DNA from: Agathobaculum butyriciproducens
Lineage (GTDB): Bacteria > Bacillota > Clostridia > Oscillospirales > Butyricicoccaceae
NCBI GenBank assembly: GCA_003096535.1
Contig: QEKJ01000013.1
Coordinates: forward strand, 1 to 64,000
Direction: 5' to 3'
Length of the DNA stretch: 64,000 bases
The translations under genes were made by a program, and so were the position numbers. The notes beneath the pieces were generated by a model that was not told the origin of the DNA, did no database searches, and was given only the letters and a program-made list of their open reading frames with translations. The first letter of the stretch is position 1. Each line of letters opens with the position of its first letter. Shown here one piece after another: positions 35,546 to 44,000 of the stretch.

Positions 35546-35574
35546 TTGCATACCTGGTTTGTATGGTGTATAAT
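35546..35574 (+). promoter_or_regulatory. Promoter of the EF-G-like gene
   Basis: -35 TTGCAT (35546-35551), 17 bp spacer, -10 TATAAT (35569-35574). The transcript would begin near 35581, leaving a 114-base leader. Confidence 0.8.
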
Positions 35575-35580
35575 AACGAA

Positions 35581-35694
35581 GAAGGGGAACGATCCAGCAA
35601 AGAGAGGATTGCTCCCGCGAAACAAAGCGCCCAGGAGTATAACGTGCCGGCAGGGCACGATGACAGGTTAGGGCAGGGGAGTGTAATATAAACT
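35581..35694 (+). promoter_or_regulatory. Structured 5' leader of the EF-G-like gene
   Basis: Hairpin A pairs GGG-AA-CGATCC (35585-35595) with GGATTG-CT-CCC (35606-35616). Hairpin C pairs CGTGCC (35643-35648) with GGCACG (35654-35659). CTCCC in the 3' arm of hairpin A could also pair with the ribosome site GGGAG (35677-35681), so the two states would differ in translation. It matches no riboswitch consensus I recognise. Confidence 0.45.
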
Positions 35695-37779
35695 ATGGCG
35701 AATTATCCGGTTAACAAGATCCGTAATGTATGTCTGATGGGTCACGGCGGCGACGGCAAGACCTCGCTGGTCGAGAGCCTGCTCAATATCGCCGGTGTAA
35801 CCGACCGCGTTGGCAAGATCGCGGACGGCAACACGGTTTGTGACTTTGATCCCGAAGAGATCAAGCGCAAGTTTTCCATTTCCACGGCTGTAGCGCCGGT
35901 AGAGTGGAACGGCTGCAAGATCAATCTGCTCGATACCCCGGGTTTCTTTGATTTTGAAAGTGAAGTGCAGTGCGCACTGCGCGTTGCGGAGTCCGCGCTG
36001 ATCGTCGCAACCGGCAAGTCCGGTCCGGGCGTCGGCACCGAAAAGGCTTGGGCTCACTGTGAGGAGCACGCAATGCCGCGTATGTTCTACATCTCCAAGA
36101 TCGACGAGGAAAACTCGGATTACTATAACTCTCTGCACAAGCTGCAGAAGCAGTTCGGCGTATCGGTAGCGCCGATCGTTGTCCCGATTTTTGAGGGCAA
36201 CCGCGATACCGTCGGCATTGTGGACTGCGTTATCCGCAAGGCGTACCGCATGGAAGGCAACAAGCGTGTCGAGATCCCGATCCCGGACAACATGAAGGAC
36301 CGTATCGACCAGCACCGTGCAGCACTGTGCGAGAACATCGCCGAGCTGTCTGAGGACCTGATGGAGCGTTACTTCGCAGGCGAAGAGTTCTCGGATGAAG
36401 AGCTGATCGCCGGTATCCGTCAGGGTGTGAAGGATCTGGTTCTCGCGCCGGTATTCTGCGGCACTGCTGCAACCGGTATCGGCTCCTACGCACTGCTCAA
36501 GGGCATTGCGGACTACATGCCGTCTCCCGATGAAAAGCCGGTCGAGATCTGCGAGGACGAAAAGGGCGAGTTGATTGAGATCAACTGCACCCCGAACGGC
36601 TCTACCTGTGCATTTGTATTTAAGACGGTCGCTGACCAGTACGGCCGCTTCTCCTACTTTAAGGTTATGTCCGGCGAGGTCAAGCAGGATATGACGCTGG
36701 TCAACAAGCGTGCCGATGCAAACGAGAAGATGGGCCACATCTTCACTGTATGCGGCAAAAAGACGACCGAGGTTCCGGTGATCGGCTGCGGCGACATCGG
36801 CGCGGTTTCCAAGCTGGTTACCACCAAGACCGGCGATACGCTTTCGATGAGCGTTCGCAAGGTTGAGCTTGAGCCGATCGAGATTGCGCCGCCGTGCTAC
36901 ACGCAGGCAATCGCGCCTAAGGTAAAGGGCGTTGAGGAGAAGATCTCCACCGGTCTTGCTCGTCTGCATGATGAGGATCCGTCCTTCGATACCGAGTTCA
37001 ACGCGGAAACCAAGCAGCACCTGATCTCCGGTGCCGGCGATATTCATCTGGACGTTCTGTGCTCCAAGCTGAAGGATAAGTTTGGCGTAGAGGTTACGCT
37101 GACCGACCCGATCGTTCCGTACCGCGAGAAGATCCGCAAGGCTGTTACGGTAGAAGGCAAGCATAAGAAGCAGTCCGGCGGCCATGGTCAGTACGGCCAC
37201 GTTAAGATGGAATTTGCACCGTATGCCGAGGGCGATTACCTGTTCCAGGAGAAGATTTTCGGCGGTTCCGTACCGAAGAACTTCCATCCGGCAGTTGACA
37301 AGGGCATTCGCGAGGCGATGGAGCATGGCGTTCTGGCCGGCTATCCGATGGTTGGTCTGCGTGCAACCCTGCTCGACGGCTCCTACCACGATGTAGACTC
37401 CAACGAGCTGTCCTTCAAGATGGCGGCCCGTCTGGCCTACAAGGCTGGTATCCCGCAGGCAAATCCGGTTCTGCTCGAGCCTGTCTGCTCGCTCAAGGTC
37501 GTTATCCCGGATTCCTACATGGGCGATGTTATCGGCGATCTGAACAAGCGCCGCGGCCGCATCATGGGCATGAATCCGCTCGACGGCGGCAAGCAGGAGA
37601 TCGTAGCCGAGTGCCCGATGGCAGAGCTTGGCGATTACGCGATCAAGCTGCGCTCCATGACGCAGGGCAGAGGCTCGTTTGTTTCCCAGTTCGAGCGCTA
37701 CGATGAGGCACCGGTTCCGGTACAGGAAAAGGTTATCGCAGCGAATAAGGCTCGTCTGGAGGCGCTGAACAAGGAATAA
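35695..37779 (+). CDS. EF-G-like translational GTPase (EF-G-2 type)
   Basis: Protein of 694 aa with all five EF-G domains. G1 is GHGGDGKTSL (residues 17-26) and G3 is DTPGF (about 81). G4 reads SKID where EF-G has NKxD. Domain IV has SGGHGQYGHVKMEF, and domain V GDVIGDLNKRRGRIMGM. The combination of GHGGDGKT with a divergent G4 and a standalone gene, away from the str operon, points to the EF-G-2 clade and not the housekeeping translocase. Its precise role is not established. It has its own promoter, a folded leader and a terminator. Confidence 0.9.
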   Translation: MANYPVNKIRNVCLMGHGGDGKTSLVESLLNIAGVTDRVGKIADGNTVCDFDPEEIKRKFSISTAVAPVEWNGCKINLLDTPGFFDFESEVQCALRVAESALIVATGKSGPGVGTEKAWAHCEEHAMPRMFYISKIDEENSDYYNSLHKLQKQFGVSVAPIVVPIFEGNRDTVGIVDCVIRKAYRMEGNKRVEIPIPDNMKDRIDQHRAALCENIAELSEDLMERYFAGEEFSDEELIAGIRQGVKDLVLAPVFCGTAATGIGSYALLKGIADYMPSPDEKPVEICEDEKGELIEINCTPNGSTCAFVFKTVADQYGRFSYFKVMSGEVKQDMTLVNKRADANEKMGHIFTVCGKKTTEVPVIGCGDIGAVSKLVTTKTGDTLSMSVRKVELEPIEIAPPCYTQAIAPKVKGVEEKISTGLARLHDEDPSFDTEFNAETKQHLISGAGDIHLDVLCSKLKDKFGVEVTLTDPIVPYREKIRKAVTVEGKHKKQSGGHGQYGHVKMEFAPYAEGDYLFQEKIFGGSVPKNFHPAVDKGIREAMEHGVLAGYPMVGLRATLLDGSYHDVDSNELSFKMAARLAYKAGIPQANPVLLEPVCSLKVVIPDSYMGDVIGDLNKRRGRIMGMNPLDGGKQEIVAECPMAELGDYAIKLRSMTQGRGSFVSQFERYDEAPVPVQEKVIAANKARLEALNKE

Positions 37780-37801
37780 CATTCCCTGCATTTTGTGAAA
37801 T

Positions 37802-37835
37802 TGAAACCGGCTGCGTGAGCGGCCGGTTTTTCTTT
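37802..37835 (+). terminator. Intrinsic terminator of the EF-G-like gene
   Basis: AAACCGGC-T-GC pairs with GC-G-GCCGGTTT around GTGA, followed by a T-run. Confidence 0.9.
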
Positions 37836-37857
37836 GGGAAAATTGAGATGTAATGAT

Positions 37858-38183
37858 ACGAAAATGGAAAATTGAAAATGGAGAATGGAAGATGAAATGT
37901 AATCGTAGGGCGGGGTACACCAGAGTGGCTTCTCTTGCGGCTTTGCCGCAATTCACCTTCTGCCTCACCCCGCCGGATGTAAATTCATCGGCAGCATTAA
38001 TCTCGTAGGGGAGGCCATTGGCCTCCCGCACTATGGTTTAATGGATGCGTGGGCGACCACTGGTCGCCCCTACGGTTACACGATTGCAAGTGATTTACAA
38101 ACGGCGGGGTGAGGGCACCCCGCCCTACAGTATAACGTAATCTTTACGTTCATTCTCAATTCTCCATTTTCCATTCTCCATTA
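37858..38183. repeat. Large MITE-like element carrying four nested palindromic repeats
   Basis: Left arm at about 37860-37896 (GGAAAATTGAAAATGGAG words); right arm at about 38150-38182 is its inverse. Nested inside: an inverted copy of the 75 nt composite unit (37904-37976), CA-N-TG palindromes at 38006-38028 and 38049-38073, and a GGCGGGGTG palindrome at 38103-38127. No gene. It separates the EF-G-like gene from the two-component operon. Confidence 0.7.
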
Positions 38184-38205
38184 TGTCAATCGAAAAATTA
38201 ACTTG

Positions 38206-38234
38206 TTGAATCATTGGGCTTTTTCTCCTATAAT
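38206..38234 (+). promoter_or_regulatory. Promoter of the two-component operon
   Basis: -35 TTGAAT (38206-38211), 17 bp spacer, -10 TATAAT (38229-38234). The start would be near 38241, so the 5' leader is only about 17 bases and consists of little more than the ribosome site. Confidence 0.75.
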
Positions 38235-38257
38235 GAGATTTGAAGGGGGGTCTGCCC

Positions 38258-40192
38258 ATGAAGAACAAACGAATGCGCTATATATCGATAACGGCGGCTA
38301 TCCTGCTGGTTTTTGTGCTGCTGATGCTGCTGTTTTCCAACCGATCGGGAGATTTCAGCGCAATGGAAGCGCAGGACGGCGTACTGGATGCAACATCAGC
38401 GGACTTTTCGTCGGCGGTATATGAGATAGACGGTGAATGGACGTTCTATCCTGAGGTGCTCGGCAGCGGCGCAGAGCTGGACGCTGCCAAACCGGGAGAA
38501 CGCGACGAATCCATTCCATACGGCTCATATCGGCTGAAAATACACGCGCAGCCGAAACAATACCTGACACTCGGCGGCTACTCATTCGATTACAGCACGC
38601 GCGTGCTGGTAAACGGCAGTGAAGTGCTCGAAATCGGCAAGGTGGGGGCGTCTGCGGCGGAGTCTGAGCCGCGCATCGACTACATGCTCATACCGATTTA
38701 CACCGGCGAGGATGGCACGGTCGAGGTGGTCTGTCAGTACGCGAATTTCGTGCACCGCGAAGGCGGCGGTCTGACGCAGATGCATCTGTCCACTGCGGAG
38801 AACATCGACCACATGCGCCGAAGCCGGAATTTGTATTCCCTGGTGCTTGGCGGTTCGCTGTGCCTGTTCGGCATGTATTTTCTGCTGTTTGCGGTCTTTC
38901 AGGGCGAGATCAAGTATGTTTTCCTCGCGGTTATCTGCGCGTTGCTCGGCCTGCGCGACCAGAATTTCTATGTGCTGCATCTGCTGCCTGCAAATTACAA
39001 CTGGGCAGTTCCATATCGGTTTCTGGTGCTGATGATTACGCTGCAGCCGTGTTTTCTGCTGCTTTTGCTGCAAAGCCTGTACGAAAAGCTGGCGAAGCCG
39101 ATTGTTGTGCGGTGCTATGCGGTGCTGTATGCCGTGCTGGCGGCGGCGCATTTTATCCTGCCGACGCAGGATATCGCACCGCTGAGCAGGATCGGGTATT
39201 ATCTCTCGATGCCGTTTTTCCTGTATCTGGTCGTACAGCTGATTCGGCGGTTCTGGCGTATCCGGCGGCTTGAGTGGGACGACGTGCTCGTTCTGCTCGG
39301 CTATCTGCTGCTGTTCGGGTCGAATGTATACGAGGCGGTATTCGGCCGTATCGTGATGACCATTACGCGCCACGGAGCGGCACCGCCGTATCTGCTGGTG
39401 TTCGTATTCCTGATCGCGGGAGCCATCAGTTTGAAGATCAACCGCCGGGAACAGGAGCTGTCCGAGAGCCGCCGTCAGCGCGAGGTGCTGACCCAGCTCA
39501 ACCGGCTGAAAAGCGAATTTCTGCACCAGATGGCGCACGAACTGAAAACACCGCTCACGGTCATGAGCGGCTATGCGCAGCTGACCGACTGGCAGCTTGG
39601 CACCGGAGCGGTCAGCGCGGATGCGCATGAACACATGCAGACCATTTCGTCCGAGGCGCAGCGGCTTTCTGCGCTGGTATCGCGGCTGATCGATCTCGCC
39701 AACGGCGGCTCACCCGATATTGAGATGGGCGTCATTGACGCGGCGCAGCTGCTGTCCGGCGCGGTGGATGTGTGCCGTCCGATGCTGGAAAAGAAGCACA
39801 ACCGGCTGGAAAGCGACAGTGGAGAGGGCATTACGCTCTGGGGCAATACGGAAATGCTGCTGCAGGTGCTCATCAATCTGACGGTCAATGCCAACCGTCA
39901 CACGGAGAACGGCGTGATCGCCTACCGCATTGCGGACGAGGGCGAGCGGGTGTGCCTGCGTGTGAGCGACACCGGCAGCGGCATTGCGCCCGACCTGCTG
40001 CCGCATATCTTTGAGAAGGGCTGCAGCGGTGATGGAGGCAGCGGTATCGGCCTGACGATCTGCGCGGATGCAATGAAGATTCACCACGGCTTGCTCGAGG
40101 TGGAGCACACCGATGCAGACGGCACGGTGTTCCGGCTCGAACTGCCGAAAAAGCCGCTCAAAACACAAGGAGAGAACGATTGTGGAAGATAA
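38258..40192 (+). CDS. Membrane sensor histidine kinase with 7TM-DISM-like input
   Basis: Protein of 644 aa. One N-terminal membrane segment (residues 8-28) is followed by an extracellular beta-rich domain (about 45-190, with IDGEWTFYPEVL). Then come seven to eight membrane helices (about 192-395), the dimerisation domain with phospho-acceptor His in MAHELKTPLTVM (about 427), and an ATPase domain (NLTVNANRHTENG, SDTGSGIAPDLLPHIFEKG, GSGIGLTI). The layout matches 7TMR-DISM receptors thought to sense extracellular carbohydrates. ATG at 38258 follows GAAGGGGGG. It overlaps the regulator gene by 11 bases. Confidence 0.93.
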   Translation: MKNKRMRYISITAAILLVFVLLMLLFSNRSGDFSAMEAQDGVLDATSADFSSAVYEIDGEWTFYPEVLGSGAELDAAKPGERDESIPYGSYRLKIHAQPKQYLTLGGYSFDYSTRVLVNGSEVLEIGKVGASAAESEPRIDYMLIPIYTGEDGTVEVVCQYANFVHREGGGLTQMHLSTAENIDHMRRSRNLYSLVLGGSLCLFGMYFLLFAVFQGEIKYVFLAVICALLGLRDQNFYVLHLLPANYNWAVPYRFLVLMITLQPCFLLLLLQSLYEKLAKPIVVRCYAVLYAVLAAAHFILPTQDIAPLSRIGYYLSMPFFLYLVVQLIRRFWRIRRLEWDDVLVLLGYLLLFGSNVYEAVFGRIVMTITRHGAAPPYLLVFVFLIAGAISLKINRREQELSESRRQREVLTQLNRLKSEFLHQMAHELKTPLTVMSGYAQLTDWQLGTGAVSADAHEHMQTISSEAQRLSALVSRLIDLANGGSPDIEMGVIDAAQLLSGAVDVCRPMLEKKHNRLESDSGEGITLWGNTEMLLQVLINLTVNANRHTENGVIAYRIADEGERVCLRVSDTGSGIAPDLLPHIFEKGCSGDGGSGIGLTICADAMKIHHGLLEVEHTDADGTVFRLELPKKPLKTQGENDCGR

Positions 40193-40856
40193 ACTGATTT
40201 TGCTGGTGGAGGACAACCCGCACATCATGGCGATCAACGATGCGGCACTGCACATGCGCGGTTACCGCACCCTGCAGGCGGAAACTGCACACAAGTGCCG
40301 GGAGCTGCTGTGCTTTCACGCGGTGGACTTGATCGTGCTGGATATTCTTCTGCCGGACGGCGACGGTGTGGCGCTGTGCCGCGAGATCAAGCAGGAATAC
40401 GATGTGCCGATCCTGTTCCTGACCGCTATGGGCGAAAATGAGGATATCGTCAAGGGTCTGACCGCAGGCGGAGACGATTATCTGACAAAGCCGTATGATT
40501 TGGAGGTGTTCATGGCCCGCGTGGAAGCGCGTCTGCGTGCGGCGCACCCGAAGGAACGCGCAGTACGGCTTGGCCCGCTGCAGATGAATCTGCTGAGCGG
40601 ACGCGCGTACATCGGAGAGACCGACCTGAACCTGACGCAGAAGGAATTTGCGGCGCTGCTGTATCTGGCGCGGCACCCGAACCGCAGCGTCAGCGCGCAG
40701 GAGCTGTACGAGGCGGTCTGGCAGCAGCCGATGGGAGCCGACCCGCATGCCGTGCGCATGACGATCTCACGGCTTAAGCAGAAGCTCGGCGGCGAGGATG
40801 CGAGGGTCACGGTCAATTCGTACCGCAGCAGCGGATATCGGCTCGAGGAGCAATAA
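40182..40856 (+). CDS. OmpR/PhoB-type response regulator
   Basis: Protein of 224 aa. The receiver domain has LLVEDNPHIM, the phospho-acceptor Asp in LIVLDILLPDGDG (about 52) and the conserved Lys in DYLTKPYD (about 104). A winged-helix domain follows, with MTISRLKQKLGG and VNSYRSSGYRLE at the end. GTG at 40182 is preceded by AAGGAGA. It overlaps the kinase gene and is followed by a strong terminator, then the giant surface-protein gene. Control of that gene is plausible but unproven. Confidence 0.96.
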   Translation: MEDKLILLVEDNPHIMAINDAALHMRGYRTLQAETAHKCRELLCFHAVDLIVLDILLPDGDGVALCREIKQEYDVPILFLTAMGENEDIVKGLTAGGDDYLTKPYDLEVFMARVEARLRAAHPKERAVRLGPLQMNLLSGRAYIGETDLNLTQKEFAALLYLARHPNRSVSAQELYEAVWQQPMGADPHAVRMTISRLKQKLGGEDARVTVNSYRSSGYRLEEQ

Positions 40857-40867
40857 TTGAATATTTA

Positions 40868-40921
40868 CAGCGGACGGCGAAGGTAACAAATTTGGTACCT
40901 TCGCCGTCCGCCGCCTTTTTG
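40868..40921 (+). terminator. Strong terminator after the two-component operon
   Basis: A perfect 16 bp stem (arms 40870-40885 and 40896-40911, GCGGACGGCG.../...CGCCGTCCGC) has an ACAAATTTGG loop and is followed by T5. Confidence 0.93.
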
Positions 40922-41032
40922 CCCTTATACTGAAAGTACGGTGAAATACCTGTATCCTCGGACGGTGCTCCGCGGTAAAGCAAGGGGAAAGCCGTGGAAA
41001 CCGTTTATTTCATAAGGCAAGGAGGAAGAAAG

Positions 41033-44000
41033 ATGAAAAAACGAATTTGCAGTTTGCTGCTGATATGCAGTATGCTGGCGGGTCTGCTGCCGCAGATCGT
41101 GCTGCCGCAGGCGGCGGCAGCGGATACTGCTGCAGAAAGAGACGGCTTTGGTCTGCCCACGGAAGAAAAAACGGGCATAACAGACGCAGCCACACTTCGT
41201 AATAACCCATACGGCACGTTGGGATGGGTTCCGCTGTTCCAGAACCACGAGCTGGTTGTAGCCGGTGTGGACTCGGATGAGTTCCAGACGACATACGAGG
41301 GCGCAGCCAACGGCGCCGCCAACGGCAAGGGCAAGGGCAGTCAGATGTCCACATTCCGGTGGAGCAACTCGACCGAGGTCGGCAATGCCGAGCGTATTGC
41401 GACTGTGGCGTTTGATCCGAACGGCACCGGCAAGGATGAATACATTGCGAATCTGGTATTTGATAAAAGTTCGGAACGGCTTCGTCTGTATGTGACGAAC
41501 AAGGACCGCAGAGTATCGAATGTTGTCCAGATTGGAGATGGTAACGACACCGAATACATCAAGAAACTGAAATTCTACCAGACCCGCGCTATGCTGAGTC
41601 TGGCCGCAGGCGACTTTGACGGTGACGGCAAGGACACGCTGATGATCTATACGCCGGGCAATAACAAGGATACGGCTACTGTAGACAGCATTAAGGAGTA
41701 TACGTTCAGCGGCAGCACACTGACTGACAACGGTCGCGTGATCAACCTCGGTGACGTCATCGACGGCGGCCGAGACGCGCTGAAGGCCATGCTGTACCAC
41801 GACGGCAACGGCGATAACGAGCTGCGTGCGCATCTGAGCGTTGATATGGAAGTCGGCGACGTGGATATGGACGGTATCGACGAGCTGGCAATGACGGTCA
41901 ACGTCAATGACCTGAAGGAGAAATCGTATGACGGTCATACCGACTACGAGAAATCCTATCTGACGGTTTACGATTACAACAACAATAAAAGCTGGAAGCA
42001 GATGATGAACAAGAAGCTGCTGAACAGCAATGACGGTGCAAGCGGTCGCGCCCGCTTTGCAGGCGTAACCATCGGTTATGTCAGCAATGCGCCGAGCGGC
42101 AGTATGCCGCCGGAAGTTGTTGCGGTAGGCTACTACGATAAGAATGGTAATTATCAGGACTGCGACTTCGACAAGAGCAAGCTGCTGGCGTACAGCTATC
42201 AGTACAGCACGAAGGATAATTCGTGGACAGAGAAATGCAAGGCCACCGAAGTTGTCACCAACGGCTTTACCAATACCGGCACCAAGGGTGACGATGTGCA
42301 GAATCCGATCGCGGTAGCGGCTGTTGCGGCGGACGGCGTGAACACCCAGGAATATCTGTTCATTTCCGGCAGTATGTATAAAGTCGGCACGGTGAACGGC
42401 AGTCAGCAGCTGTCTATCCTGGACGGCTCGGATAAGGGCCATGACCGCTGGCTGGGCGGCCGACTAATCAACAACAGCGGTATTCTGGACTATGCCGTCG
42501 GCAATTTTAACGGCAACAAGCAGGGCATGGAACAGGTATACTACGTTGAGTACCGCAAGCAGGAGACCTTCGACAAGCAGTTTTTGAAGATTGGTCAGCT
42601 TTATAAAAAATCGAGTACGAGCACCTCGGGCGGTCAGACAACGGTTACGCCGGACAGCACGTTCAGCCGCTGGGAGGATGACTGGACATACTATGACAAG
42701 AGCAACTGCAATCTGGCGATTGCAACGGCAGATGTAAACAACGATGCCATGCTTGCGAAGATCCAAAGCGTCAGCACCGGCTACACCGATCCGAAGGTAA
42801 TGGCGATTCTGGAAGCGTCGCCGCACTTTGCGGAGGTGAATGACGGCGATATCGGAAACTCGCAGACCGGAATCGGATACAGTAAGGATAATACTGTAGC
42901 AGTAACGGCATCCGGTTCGTTTGGTTTTGATATCATGGCGGGCTTTGAATATGTTGCACCGCTGATTGAGACCGGCGGCGGTGTTGAATTTAATACCAGT
43001 CATACCTTTACTGTTGGTGCAACAAAATCTACAAGCAAGGAAATAACGGTCGAGTATTCTAATGATACGAACGACAATATGGTGCTCATGTATGCAACAC
43101 CGATGACATATTACGAGTATCAGGTGAAGTATCCGGATGGCACAAAGAAGGGCAATTCGCCGAAGCTGACCAGTTCTATGACGCTGGCGGTTCCGGGTAA
43201 TCCTTCGATGAACATGGTTTCGGTAGATACTTATAATAAGGCTGCTTCGGCGTACGAGGGTATGCAGCAGATTGGCAGCAACCTGCATCTGGGCACGTCC
43301 GGTCAGCCGAATACTTATCGTTCCAGTCTGCCGAGCGGTTCCCATTCGGAGCAATCCGGTAAAGTTGGTCATTACAAAGATTCGGGTACACAGCTGCAGA
43401 GTTTTACGGCTGCAACCAGCAGCGGCGTAACCTTTGATTACACCTATGAGGGTTCGGTGCAGATGTATGGTGTAGTTGGCGGCTTCAAGGCTGGCGGCGG
43501 TTATCACTGGGGAGCAAGCGCCGGAACCGAAAAGGTAAACACTGAGGAGATTACCAAGCTGGGCTCTGTTACCGGCGGCGGCGATTCGCGCTATAACTTT
43601 GACTGGAGCTTCGGCACATGGACGGTACCGTTCAACGGCGATGAAGTACCGGTACTGGGCTATGTTGTCAGCAATGTGACGGCACCGCCGTCTCCGGCGC
43701 AGGATCTGTCGCTGAGTGAGCAGACCACCAACAGTATGGTGCTGTCGTGGGAATCCGGCGACCGTCCGGCGGAGTATTACAAGATTTACCGCTACATTGA
43801 GAACAATAAGAATAAGCCGTTCGTATTGATTGACACCGTAGACGCATCGGAATCACCGAGTGGTGAATATGCGTATCAGCTGAAGGATCTTGCGTCGAAC
43901 GAAGAGTATCAGTATACGATCACTTCCGGATATTATACCAGTAAGGAAGAGTCGGTTGAAAGCGAGATCGTTGTCGGCAAGACGCTGGCGAATGAGATGA

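Noticed and set aside
35668-38031. Minus-strand open frame of 787 codons across the EF-G-like gene and the following repeats
   Set aside because: It runs through a terminator and repeats and is antisense to a clear GTPase gene.
40925-42442. Minus-strand open frame of 505 codons opposite the start of the giant gene
   Set aside because: Antisense to signal peptide and calcium-loop motifs. No ribosome site and no recognisable protein.
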